Assembly: GCA_019155185.1 (NCBI GenBank)
Contig: CM032818.1
Location: forward strand, 793,933-857,932
Length of the DNA stretch: 64,000 bases
Direction of reading: 5' to 3'
DNA from: Beaufortia kweichowensis
Taxonomy: Eukaryota > Chordata > Actinopteri > Cypriniformes > Gastromyzontidae
Shown here in pieces: positions 1-12,114 of this stretch. Positions within the stretch are counted from its first letter, which is position 1; each line of letters starts with the position of its first letter. The translations under genes were made by a program, and so were the position numbers. The notes beneath the pieces were generated by a model. That model was not told where the DNA came from. It made no database searches and worked only from the letters and a program-made list of their open reading frames with translations.

Positions 1-300
1 AGTGCTTCACAATAAATCTTAATATATATTCTAAACAGCTAGTGTGCAATGGTGTACATATTCATTATACTGAATATAATCTTCATTACAAAACATACAC
101 TGATGAATATACTGGAGATTCACAGAATATATACGAACAATATCATATTCTTTCCACAAAAAATACATTAAATCCCAAAACATTCAGCAATTCATTTCAT
201 GTAAAACAACTTTGACTTTCAATATGAAGTTTTAGAGGCTCAGAAGAATAAAAATAGTGTTTTGTTCATATAATGCAGATGATGTTGATGAAACAGAGCT

Positions 301-2477
301 TTATATAGGAAGTAAAGAAATCTCCTCTGGCTCCGCCCCTGTGATGTCATGATTGATGTCTGGAACTATATGACCTATGAGAAAACAATACAAAACATTT
401 GTGTTGATGTAACTTAATGTTTACATACACGTGCCATAATCATCAAAACTCTGACCAGTCAACCCTAAAATAATAAGACACTTTGAGCCAAACAGTAAAA
501 AAGATCTACATTTGTGGTTACTTGCTTTTATGGACCTTTAAAATTTAAAACTTAAGAAAAAATAGGGAAAATAAAAAACTATTTACTTTATTTATTAATT
601 TATCACTTTATAATTATATTATTTGCTTTACATGTTTTGTATAATTTATTTTTTTCTGTTATTTTAATAATACTTTTAATTATTGTAATAAGAATTATGA
701 CAAAAATATCTTATTTTCCTTAATAAACTGCACTGCATGACAGTAAAACATCTGCATGTGCTTATTTCTAACAAACAGAAAAACAGATAAATGTCAAATA
801 AATACAATAAATAAAACAAAAAATATAGTTAATAAAATAAATAAATAAAGTAATAAATCAAATACACAGTAATAAGTCTATTTCAGTTAATTTCAGTAAA
901 AGATTTAAGAATTATCTCACCACGAACAGAAAGTTTGATTTTCTTGTATTTGGTCTCCGTGTTGTTGATGACTTGTAGTTTATAAACTCCGGCGTGTTTA
1001 GTGTTGATGTTCGTCATGCTGAGAGATCCGGTCTGATCATTCAGCCGTAGTTTGTCTCTGAATCTCCCGTCAGATCCATCATAAGTTATCTTCTGTGTTT
1101 TATCAGCTTTAGCTATGAGGTTATCTTCAGGTCCAAACATCCACAGTATCATCACATCATCGGTCTGTATGTCAGTCACATCCGTGTGTAGGATGAGAGA
1201 ATCTCCCTCCATCACCGACTCCAGTTTCTCTACACATCAACATTCAGTTATTGACCCTTATCAATAATCGATCACAGTAAAAGATTGTGGAGACTCACCG
1301 TGTGCGATGATCATGAATCTCTTAGGCGTGTTTTCTGTGCTGCTGGTGATCTGGAGATTATAGACGTCTGAATGTCCTCTGCTGATGTTTCTGATGGTCA
1401 GATCCCCATTCTGTTCATTCAGTTTCAATCTGTCTCTGAATCTGTCGTCATTACCGTCATATACCATCATCTGACCGCTGGATCGGTTGATTTCAGCTAT
1501 ATGGGTGTTTTGATCTCCAAACGTCCACAGTATCCGATTATCTTCCATCAGCTCATGGACGCCGGTGGGTAATGTGACAGATTCACCCGCTGTACATTTG
1601 ATTGTATTAACTGCATGAAAACAACAACATAGAAGCACAAGTCACATTTAATGATCACTGGAAAACTTATGACTTAATAAAGACTCAAAGTACTTACACC
1701 AGACGAGAACATTAAACCTCTTATATGATGTGTTATGTTTGTTTTTGATCTGCAGTTCATAAACTCCAGAATGTGAGCTTTTAGTGTTTGTGATGGTGAG
1801 AGATCCAGTCTCACAGTTCACCTGAAATGTGTTTCTGAATCTCTCGTCAACAGTCATGTAACCTCTCGACGTGGATGAGATCTCATAGGTCTTGTTATCT
1901 CTTTTAGCATTAGGTTCAAACTTCCACAGTGCTTCATCATCTTTCTGTAGTTTAGAAACGCCGCTCTGTAGTTTGACACGCTCTCCCTCTGTGGTCTTCA
2001 TTGTGTCCTCTTCATATCACAGCGTCACCAACATAAAGAAACACAGAAATAAAGAATTACTCAGAAGACACTGCCTGTGATGTCACTTCCTGTTCCTTTT
2101 TATTCAAATTATCAGGAATGATTGTGCACGTCATCCTCACCTCTGACAATAACCTTAAATCTCTTTGATTTGGTGATTCTGGTTCTGTTGGTGATGTCCA
2201 GATAATAATCTCCAGAGGTTCTGATTCTGATATCACTGATAGTCAGATCTCCCGTCTTACGGTCCAGATGAAGTTTATTTCTGAATTTCTCATCATCAAC
2301 ACATAAGACATCCTTATTGTGAATGTGAGCGATGATGGGACCTTTTGCTCCAAACCTCCAGACTATTTTATGATCGCTTTGTATTTCAGTGATTCCTGTT
2401 TTTAGCGTTGCAGAATCTCCCTCCATCACTGACACCATCTTCAATTCATCTGGATCAACACCAAACAAAACCCACAG
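301..2477 (-). CDS. Ig V-domain receptor exons, incomplete gene (four V exons plus a tail exon)
   Basis: Four consecutive V-like Ig exons lie at 2477-2141, 2009-1698, 1610-1299 and 1229-921. Each has the family pattern: an MEGDS-like A strand, a W(R/T/K)FG core Trp, a G(S/D)LTI strand and a final G/D-x-Y. The domains lack the usual Cys pair, as in CD2/SLAM domain 1. Donors and most acceptors are phase 1. The first exon is an exception: its acceptor at 2478-2480 reads in phase 0, and I find no ATG signal exon for it. A short final exon at 374-301 encodes an acidic tail ending EPEEISLLPI before a TAA. No transmembrane exon is visible between 375 and 920, which is AT-rich. The set could be a decayed paralogue, downstream exons of the gene at 3204-6944, or a gene whose missing parts were lost. 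Family assignment is fairly sure; the gene model is not. Confidence 0.5.
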
Positions 2478-2827
2478 CTGACATTTCTTTAATATTTCAC
2501 TTATTTCTTCTAGACATCAATAAGATTCAATTGAGATCAAATGTAAAGTCTCGTGTGTGTCTCAGAGTCAGAAATCTCACAAATGTCCCTGTCATTAGAG
2601 TTTCAGAAGAACTCAGATTGATCAAGTCTGACATTAAAAGTCAATATTATTGAAAATTTCATTATGAACAAACATTTCTCATCAAATTTACTCAAATCCA
2701 GATTATTTTACCTCAACAATCTACATTCATTTACACCTTCATGTAGTTTAATAATTGATTCATATCTTTTTGTTTTTATTACAAATTTGGGAGAAACATC
2801 AGAAACGAATTTGATCTGTAAATGAAA

Positions 2828-3116
2828 CTGTAAGACTTTAACCAGCAATACTGCATCAGACCACTAGGGGTCATACTCCTGCCATGACCAGCAGTACTGC
2901 TCTCAACCACAAGGGGGCGCAGGATGTCTGTTGCCTGGGGGCAACCATTGGCAAGAACACTCAGTTATGATACTTCACAATCATTGTTGATGATACTCAC
3001 CTGTGTAGGGTGTATTTAAGTTTGCCTTTGCCTTTGGTTGAGAGCAGTACTGCTGGTCATGGAAGGAGTATGACCCCTAGTGGTTGTAGGAAGTATTGCT
3101 GGCTAAAGTCTTACAG
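2828..3116. mobile_element. Foldback MITE-like element with about 83-bp inverted arms
   Basis: The left arm (2828-2911, beginning CTGTAAGACTTTAACCAGC) is repeated almost perfectly in reverse complement at 3034-3116 (ending GCTGGCTAAAGTCTTACAG). The spacer is about 120 bp and carries no coding potential. It sits just 3' of the transmembrane exon of the adjacent minus-strand receptor. I cannot assign a superfamily. Confidence 0.75.
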
Positions 3117-3203
3117 AAACCTAACTGAGAACTCCATCAAAACTCTTGTTTCTTATATTGATATGTTGCTCTGTCATTTGATTACTTAAAACCCATTGAT
3201 TAC

Positions 3204-6200
3204 CTTTGAGATGAGAGTATTTGTACCGATAATAAATCGCACCCAAAACTCCAGCAAAAAGCAGCAGGACAACAGCAGAAATCAGCACGATATATCCTGA
3301 TGACAGTCCTGGTTCTGTGACGGCTACACAGAGACATTTATTACATTAGTTTAGTTCCTTTTAACATATTCTTCACAGAAAATGACCTGAAAACTGTCAC
3401 TGCACATATCCATCATACACAGTTTTATTTTAATTTTGATTTTGCTTTTAATAATTGTATATTTTTTCAATGTAGGTATTTTGTACAATTATGTATTATT
3501 AGTATTATTATTTATGTTTATTTTTATGAAATAATTATTGTTATATCAAACATTTAAGTCCTTTTCATCAATATATAACATGTAAAGAAACTATATATGA
3601 AATATTCAACTGTAAAATATCAAGTGAATAGTGAAATAATTCTATATAACTTGCTAATAAAAATAAGAGTTTCAACGAACTAAAAACCAATCTTACCAAC
3701 AAAGACATTGAATCGTTTATATATGGTCTCTTTGCTGTTGGTGATCTGTAGTTGATAAACACCCGTGTCTGTAGTTTTCAGGTCTCTGATAGTCAGAGAT
3801 CCGGTCTGATGATCCAGATGAAGTCCATCCAAACTATATGTGATGACATGAGTCTTTATGATGAATTCAGCCAGAAGAACGTCTGGATTTGAAGGTCCAA
3901 ACCTCCAGACCATCAGATCGTGTTTCTTTATTTCACTGAGTCCAGTGTTTAGACTGACAGATTCTCCTTCTTTCCTGTTTTCTGACCCAACGAAGAACAC
4001 ATCTGTAAAACACAAAAACATGGGTCACATTTCCACAAACACTTATTTACACAATAAAAACACCTGTTCATCTCCTCACCCTGTACAGTAAGCGTGAACA
4101 TCTTTATAAAGGTCTCATTGCTGATGATCTTCAGTTGATAATGTCCAGAGTGTTTGATTCTGACGTCATTGATGGTTAAAGATCCGGTCTGATCGTCCAG
4201 CTGAAGTCTGTCTTCAAATATTCCCTCATCAACATCATACACTGACACTAGTTCTCCATCCATTTTAGCGATAATAGAACTGCCGTACAACCACATCAGA
4301 TAGACTTTATGTTTGTCAGTCATTCCAGTTTGAAGAGAGACAGAATTTCCCTCCAGCACTGACACTGTCTCACCTGTGACACCTGAAGAACATGTTGCAC
4401 TGTCACCTTTGACACCTTAAGAACCAAACACACAACTCACCTTTGACACCTGAAGACACATCTCACCTGTGACACCTGAAGAACACAAACACACATCTCA
4501 CCTGTGACACCTGAAGAACACAAACACACATCTCACCTGTGACACCTGAAGAACACAAATCAGCATCTCACCTATGACACCTGAAGAACACAAACACACA
4601 TCTCACCTGTGACACCTGAAGAACACAAACACATTTATTACATTAGACACCTGAAGAACACAAACACACTTCACCTGTGACACCTGAAGAACACAAACAC
4701 ACATGTCACCTGTGACACCTGAAGAACACAAACACACATCTCACCTGTGACACCTGAAGAACACAAACACACATCTCACCTTGACACCTGAAGAACACAA
4801 ACACACATCTCACCTGTGACACCTAGAAGAAACAAAAACACAATCACCTGTGACACCTGAAGAACACAAACACACATCTCATGTTTGACACCTGAAGAAC
4901 ACAAACACACATCTCACCTGTGACACCTATCAAACAAACACAAACACACATCTCACCTGTGACACCTGAAGAACACAAACACACATCTCACCTGTGAAAG
5001 AGAACATATAACACACATCTCACCTGTGACACCTGAAGAACACAAACACACATCTCAGTGACACCTGAAGAACTAAACACACATCTCACCTGTGACACCT
5101 GAAGAACACAAACACACATCTCACCTGTGACACCTGAAGAACTAAAACACACATCTCACCTGTGACACCTGAAGAACACAAACACACATCTCACCTGTGA
5201 CACCTGAAGAACACTTTGCTGTTGGACACCTGAAGAACACAAACACACATCTCACCTGTGACACCTGAAGAACACAAACACACATCTCTGACACCTGAAG
5301 AACACAAACACACATCTCATGACACCTGAAGAACACAAACACACATCTCATATGACACCTGAAGAACACAAACACACATCTTATGATGACACCTGAAGAA
5401 CACAAACACACATCTCACCTGTGACACCTGAAGGAACACAAACACACATCTCACCCAGACATCTGAAGAACACAAACACACATCTCTTTATGACACCTGA
5501 AGAACCACACACATCTTAGACACCTGAAGAACACAAACACACATCTCACCCTGACACCTGAAGAACACAAACACACATCTCACCTGTGACACCTGAAGAA
5601 CACAAAACACATCTCACCTGTGACACCTGAAGAACACAAACACACATCTCACCTGGACACCTGAAGGAAGAACACAAACACACATCTCACCTGTGACACC
5701 CTGAAGAACACACAACACACTTACCTTGACACCTGAAGAACACAAACACACATCTCACCTGTGACACCTGAAGAACACAAACACACATCTCACCAGTGAC
5801 ACCTGAAGATCACAAATACACATCTCACCTTGACACCTGAAGAACACAAACACACATCTCACCTTGACACCTGAAGAACCAAACACACATCTTTGACACC
5901 TGAAGAACACAAACACACATCTCATTGACACCTGAAGAACACAAACACACATCTCACCTGTGACACCTGAAGAACACAAACACACATCTCACCTGTGACA
6001 CCTGAAGAACACAAAACACATCTCACCTGTGACACCTGAAGAACACAAACACACATCTCACTGACACCTGAAGTTCACACATCTCATTTTGAAGCGATAC
6101 ACATCTAGAACCTGAAGCCACAAACACACATCTCACCTGTGACACCTGAAGAACACAAACACACATCTTTGTGTTGAAGAACACAAACACACATCTCACC

Positions 6201-6944
6201 TGTGACACCTGAAGAACACAAACAGACATCTCACCTGTGACACCTGAAGAACACAAACACACATCTCACCTGTGACACCTGAAGAACACAAACACACATC
6301 TCACCTGTGACACCTGAAGAACACAAACACACATCTCACCTGTGACACCTGAAGAACACAAACACACATCTCACCTGTGACACCTGAAGAACACAAACAC
6401 ACATCTCACCTGTGACACCTGAAGAACACAAACACACATCTCACCTGTGACACCTGAAGACATCTCACCCAGACACTGAAAACACAAACACACATCTCAC
6501 CTGTGACACCTGAAGAACACAAACACACATCTCACCTGTGACACCTGAAGAACACAAACACACATCTCACCTGGTCCATTATGGACGTGACATGCATTCA
6601 TTTACACTGTATTAAAACAGTACAAATCGAAAACTTTACATGATTTCATGAAATGAGATGTATAAAAGCCGATGAAATTCCTAAGCATGTTAATAAAACA
6701 GGTCACGTAAACCGAAACTAACGTGCATGCGTCATCTTAGTTATGTCGCTCGTGCACGCAGATGAATTTCAGACAATTCAGAAAGAGTTTTATACAAAAC
6801 AAACATTTCTAGTTTTATGATCACATGGCTTATTTATAACACAGTGTGTTAACTAAAGTTTTTACTTTTAAATGCAGATTTAATGAATTACAACTTACCA
6901 ATCAAGTGTAACAAGAAGATGAAAAACAGCAACCGGTTCTTCAT
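3204..6944 (-). CDS. Two-V-domain Ig receptor, CD2/SLAM-like, minus-strand gene
   Basis: Four phase-1 exons read without interruption. The signal exon 6944-6899 starts MKNRLLFFIFLLHLIG. V domain 1 is 4382-4080, V domain 2 is 4002-3697 and the membrane exon is 3323-3204. Both V domains have the core Trp (MWLYG and VWRFG) and the G-x-Y motif (HSGHYQL and DTGVYQL) but no canonical disulphide, which is typical of CD2/SLAM domain 1. The membrane segment is uncharged (GYIVLISAVVLLLFAGVLG), followed by YYRYKYSHLK and a GT donor, so at least one tail exon should follow. I could not place it; the tail at 374-301 is a candidate. Intron 1 holds a 2.2-kb minisatellite whose units repeat the domain-1 acceptor. 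The protein is probably a leukocyte surface receptor or adhesion molecule. This is inferred from the family; the ligand is unknown. Confidence 0.7.
4383..6572. repeat. 35-bp minisatellite, about 60 copies, carrying splice-site sequence
   Basis: The consensus unit in minus-strand sense is AGATGTGTGTTTGTGTTCTT followed by CAGGTGTCACAGGTG, 35 bp in all. Copies between 6240 and 6460 are nearly perfect. Many copies between 4400 and 6200 have small deletions or odd insertions. The array ends exactly at the 5' boundary of the domain-1 exon (4382), whose own start GTGTCACAGGTGAGA matches the unit. The array therefore appears to have grown by tandem duplication of that exon boundary. Open frames rich in VFVFFRC or MCVCVLQVS across it are translation of the repeat, not genes. 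Confidence 0.95.
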
Positions 6945-9339
6945 AATGTTAAGAGAAATCCAGATGATAATGATGAGATATTAAACAGCTCCTGATCTCT
7001 CACCTGACAAAAACAAGACAATCCTGTCTTTTTGTTAACACATCATCAGTGGAGTTCAGTTAGTTTTGTTTTCGATATTTCAGGCACATTCCGCGATAAA
7101 ACACTGTTTCACTCCCAAACGAGTGACAATTAGAAAATCTAACCCGTGTTACCGGCCAGATGACAAAGCAGATCATTTTTCACGACCTTCGTTTTCATTG
7201 TTTCGCTCGATATAATGAACACTACCCTAGAAGTAAGCCAGAAGAGCCCACGCACAGCTGGAACTAAGGGACCGTGGAGAAAGTGCAGCTTGTCTTCGTT
7301 TTTGCTACAGTTGTTGTGGATTCCCCATCTCCCAATTTTGAAGAAATACTCAAAGGTTTTGGGTTATGATGCCAAAAGAATAGACTTTATTGTGAAAACA
7401 ATCAAGCCGAGCCCATCTTTAGATGAAAACTGAGGGCTGTTTGCTTGAACAGGGTTTATATAGGTTGGTTATATATATATAATAGATATTATATATTATA
7501 TAGGGGGGTTTTGGAATTTTTCATTATGTTAAAACTAATATATAACTCAAATATTTAACGTCAACAGATGACCTTACTGACCTCTACAGAAATATATGAC
7601 AACCTGCTGACTTATTAAAGTTATTAACTTATTAAGTTAAAACGATACATGATTCCTTTATATTTTTAATAGTAGAATAACTAGTTCATGCGTCCTTCAT
7701 TTTAAGATTAATAAAATCTTCTTCACAGTTTGGTGTGCGAAGTTTTTGTAACGGCTTCTTTGTTAAAGTGCATACACACAAGAAAAGTGACTCTAGTAGA
7801 AGTGGATAGTGGACATCTTTCACAACCTTTCATTATACGCCCACTGGTGGGATTGCACGTCAAAAATTAACCATATTTTTGTAATAGCTTTGTCCTGCAG
7901 GAAGACAACGGCATGAAACCAATTGTATTAGATAGAAGGAGACAGTGGACATCTTTCACAACTCTCCTTTTCTGCCTCTACTGGTAGAAAATGGGATTGT
8001 ATGTCAATAATGTACCATCTTTTTATAATAGCTTTGTCAAACAGGAAGACAGAGACATGAAACCATTTGCATTAAGTAGAGGGAGACAGTGGGGATCTTT
8101 CACAACTCCCATTGTCTACCATTAGGGTTAAAAACGGGAAGTTGTGAAAGATGCCCACTATTACCCTGTACTTAATGCAAATGGTTTCATGTCTCTGTCT
8201 TCCTGTTGGACAAAGCTGTCATAAAAATATGTTTAATTATGGACATGCAATACCATTATCTACCATTAGGGGTGGAAAGGGGTAGTTGTGAAAGATGCCC
8301 ACTGTCACCCTCTACTTAATGCAAATGGCTTCATGTCTCTGTCTTCCTGGTGGGCCAAGCTATTATAACAAGATGGTTAATTTGGGATATCAGCTTGTAT
8401 CTTGTTTCAGTTTAGATCTTGAAGCTGTTGTGTTTCTGCACAGAGAGATAAATATAATGAAGAGATTAGACATGAATATGGTTTCTCAGTCAAAGTGAAA
8501 CTGCTGTGGCATTTACATCTTTTAAGTGCATTTATTAACTGGTGCATGGAATGTTATTATAAAATATTACATCTTGTAATATTGTTAATATCAAACATAT
8601 TAAATGTAAAATATACAATATTATAGTTTGTATATAAAATATAACATAAAAATATATGGTAACTTTACTTAAGTTAAAAAACGAAGCCTTTAAAAGATAT
8701 TCGCTATAATAGTAAGGAAAATGATTGAAATTCTAGTAAAATGTTTAAGCACACTACACTTGACCTGTATTAAAAATGACATATATATAAAATACTTAAG
8801 AAATGTCTCTTTTAGGATATTACAAAATATTAAGTAAGAGAGAGTATTATACATCCGTATGTGTTTTATTTATTTATTTATTTATTTATTTTACTTATTT
8901 ATTATTATTATTTTTTTTTATATATATATATATTTTATTTATTATTATTATTATTATTATAATTAATTCATTAATTTATTTTTGTTTGTTTTGTTTACTC
9001 CCTTTGTAGGGAAGGTTAAGGTTTGGGGTCACAAAAAGGACGTTTTGTTGTTTGTTGATCAGTTCGATGTAATTCATATCGCCTGACAAAATGTCAATAA
9101 AAAAGATTGAAATAAAAAGACATATATATATATATATATATATAAGCTGGTTTAATGCTGTTAGTTTTATATTGACTGCACACAATATCAATATCACCAC
9201 ATGGTTTACTGTCAAACAAGGAACTGAAGCTCATGTTGTCTCATGTGTGGCGTATCTCAGTAAGTGTTTCATTTCCAAGTGTATTTCACTTTTAAACTAC
9301 AGAACTGCCTTCTCCAAGCCGTCTATGAAGAACTGAAGA
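6945..9339. other. Intergenic region between minus-strand receptor and gene A
   Basis: This stretch separates divergently transcribed receptor genes, so it should hold both promoters. I see no convincing gene in it. A 72-codon open frame at 7215-7433 resembles nothing I recognise and has no splice or family support. A foldback repeat occupies 7800-8390. Low-complexity AT runs lie at 7465-7505, 8866-8970 and 9120-9145. Confidence 0.6.
7800..8390. repeat. Foldback element of four related units, two direct and two inverted
   Basis: The motif GACATCTTTCACAAC, with a downstream GGAAGACAGAGACATGAAACC segment, occurs in forward orientation starting near 7809, 7948 and 8092. It then occurs in reverse complement (GTTGTGAAAGATGCCCACT near 8144 and 8286, GGTTTCATGTCTCTGTCTTCC near 8184 and GGCTTCATGTCTCTGTCTTCC near 8327). 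The dyad centre is around 8125. The whole block could form a long hairpin. It is non-coding and resembles a complex MITE or foldback transposon. Confidence 0.7.
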
Positions 9340-10343
9340 ATGTTTTACACATTTATCCTTTTCAGTTTGTGCTGGAATGGTAAGTTTTAGCTACAGTATT
9401 TATACGAATGGACACAGATATTTAACTTGAGAATCATCATTTGTGTTTGTGTGTTTCAGGGTGTGTTTGGTGATGAGTCAGTGTCAGTGATGGAGAGAGA
9501 TTCTGTTACTCTTCACACTGATCTTACTCATCTACAGACAGACACGATGATACTGTGGACGTTTGGTGCTAAACACTCTCACTTAGCAAAAATCAACAGA
9601 TTACACATGGAGATCTTTCACGATGTTGGACAATTCACAGACAGACTAAAGCTGAACAATCAAACTGGATCTTTGACCATCACAAACATCACAACTGAAC
9701 ACACTGGACTTTATCAGATAGAAATCATCACTGGAAATAAAGTTTCTATGAGGAATTTCACTGTCTCCGTCTATGGTAAGTAAAGCCTGTTAAAGTCTTT
9801 TATTGCCAATATTATCCAGATTTTAAGATTGATGTTTTTTCAGCTCGTCTGCCTGTTCCTGTCATCTCGAAAGACTCTTCACAATGTTCATCATCATCAT
9901 CATCATCATCATGTGTGTTTGTGTGTTCAGTGATGAATGTGTCACATGTGACTCTCTCCTGGTATAAAGAAAACAGATTATTGTCCAGCATCAGTGTGTC
10001 TGATCTTCATACAACCGTATCTATACATCTAGTGGTGGAATATCACGATACAAACACATACAGCTGTGTGATCAACAATCCCATCACAAACCACACACAA
10101 CATCTCAACATCACTGATGTCTGTCACACGTGTTCAGGTATGAAAAACATCTGTTTTCCTCTCAGATCACAACTTACTGAAGTTATTTTCTCTTGTAACA
10201 AATATAAACATACAATTCTGCACTTAGATTACGTCCATTACTTTGGTGTAACTGAAGCAGTGATCCGATTGGTCGTTGCAGTGCTGGTGGGCGTGGCAAC
10301 TGTAGCTCTGGTGATCTATGACATCAGATCAACAAGAGTTTGA
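9340..10343 (+). CDS. Gene A: two-domain Ig receptor, CD2/SLAM-like, short tail
   Basis: Exons are: signal 9340-9379 (MFYTFILFSLCWNG), V-like domain 1 9461-9775, C2-like domain 2 9844-10137, and membrane plus stop 10228-10343. The product is about 254 residues. Domain 1 has ILWTFG and HTGLYQI with no Cys pair. Domain 2 has CVFVCSVMN, a WYKENRLLS strand and NTYSCVINN, giving a normal Ig disulphide, plus several N-x-S/T sites. A TCA-repeat encoding poly-Ser precedes CVFVC. The membrane segment TEAVIRLVVAVLVGVATVALVIY contains an Arg, and the tail is only about 8 residues without tyrosine. This suggests pairing with a signalling adaptor (inference). The domain-1 acceptor reads CAGGG, one G more than in the paralogues, so strict splicing would frameshift; a one-base consensus error is the simplest reading. 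An AATAAA lies near 10397. Confidence 0.75.
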
Positions 10344-12114
10344 AGAAAACCACTAATATCAATATACTTTTCTGTTTATTTTCTTTTGCATCTAATAAAT
10401 AAATCATCTGCTGCAATTATTTGAATATGTTAATAAGGCAACTGTAATGACTTTTGGGGATAATGTTTTGTTCTCTTGTATATTATTGTAGCTGAGAGTG
10501 TTTTATCAGACTGAATGATCATAATAATTATTTGACACAGTATTTAACAAACATCCTCGGCTTATTCTCACTTTCCCCTTTTGTGATAGTTATGGAAACA
10601 AACCTACGACCATATTAGAGAAGTAAAAACCTCAGAATGTATGAAGTTCAAATACTCTTGAGGATTAATGTGTTTTGTCTCGTGACCCGCTGTGGTTTTA
10701 CTTCTGAATAGACATGTGTCATAGAATAGACATCATGTGTGAAGTGTTTATTTTACACAATAATAAAAACCTGACAGTCTGCATGTACACAACAAAACCA
10801 TGTGAAACAGCACTGTCACTCATCATATGTCACTGTATTAACAGGTTTGTAAGTATCTTTTATGTCTTTTTAAGAGAGAAAGAGAGCAGATCTCACATGT
10901 CTGTATACTGCCATCTGCTGGTCAAAAGAGCACATAAACATTTTTACAAACTTTCCCCCAAACTTTTAATAACCAACATGAAAAGCTGGACATTATCACG
11001 TGTGTTGTGTGATTTTTGATTTCTTGAAAGGTTCCAATGGTGACAATTCTATTCAGAACCATATGTTTCCAAAGAACCCTGTTGTCCTAAACTGGTTCTT
11101 TATAGCACAGCTTTCCAAAGGGTTCTTGTTAAAAGTGTAGAGATAAATATTTTCTAGGTAAGCATTATTTGTCATTTAGCCATTAAACACAACATGTTTG
11201 TTATGTAACAGGATGTGAGTGTGTGTTTGCGGTTCATGTTAACAGGACAGGAAGAACCCCTAACCCTGTTCAGATCTGTTTGTCCATCAGAGCAAAACCA
11301 CATTTCTTTCCAGATCTGAAGATATCAGGCCACATCAGGTTTCTCTAGTATTTAAACTCATATTATATAAAGTCCCACAAGTGATTTACATGAATTAAAA
11401 CAGTATTATGACATTCATTATTTGTGTGCAGATCAAAAGTTAGATCTGATGTGGAAAACCATGCTGTTATCTGTGATCAAATGTTGATCGTATGTAGTTG
11501 TAGCAGTATGCATTTATTTTACCCGATTATGAAATAAAAGATGTGCACTGAATAAACCAAGTGATTTTTACTTTTTCTACTTGTGTCGTCATGTCTGTCT
11601 CCAACCCAATTAAACATGAGAGAATTTGATTTGGTGAATGTTGGATATTATTGGGGGTTTGCATGTATTTGTCATCACTACAACTTTGTTCATGTCAACA
11701 TGATTTTTCCAGTGATGGTCTGAACTGAGGCGATGTTTCCTCCTCATGCAGGACTTTGTTTAAAAGTGTTAACCACACATCTGTATAAATGCACACCCAA
11801 CCCTAAGAAGAACAAAGACGTAAACAGTCATAAAACTCACAACAAATACAAATAATACAAAATCCTTGCATTATAATATACTCAAAATAAATCAATGAAC
11901 ACACACAACATGTTTAGGTGAATAATTGGAATAAAGCAGATGATTAATAAAGACATCAGGTGGATGTGGTTAAAAGCACAAACACATCACGAGTTCATGC
12001 GTCATGTACTGATACAGAGAAGCAGAAACCTCAGAGATAGTGGACAGATGAAACACTTCAACAGCAGATTTATGAACTATAATAACACATGATCATCATA
12101 ATTCACATCTGAAA
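10344..12114. other. Intergenic region A-B
   Basis: No gene is seen. It contains the probable 3' UTR of gene A (AATAAATAAA near 10397) and a short element rich in GGTTCT/AGAACC at about 11030-11125 that resembles a common fish MITE remnant. The 5' flank of gene B lies at the right end. The 101-codon frame at 10714-11019 has no family resemblance. Confidence 0.5.

Noticed and set aside
5142..6262. Phe/Cys/Val-rich frames resembling membrane proteins
   Set aside because: They are translations of the 35-bp minisatellite with no start context or splice support as separate genes.
4383..6572. CRISPR-like regular repeats
   Set aside because: The units are head-to-tail without unique spacers, and the DNA is vertebrate.
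7215..7433. 72-codon frame starting MNTTLEVSQKSPRT
   Set aside because: It has no recognisable domain, no flanking exon structure and sits in repeat-rich intergenic DNA; it cannot be supported as a gene.
9427..9460. Alternative start of gene A from a hydrophobic MRIIICVCVFQ read-through
   Set aside because: It runs through the intron acceptor; the proper signal exon at 9340-9379 fits the paralogues better, although the CAGGG junction leaves some doubt.
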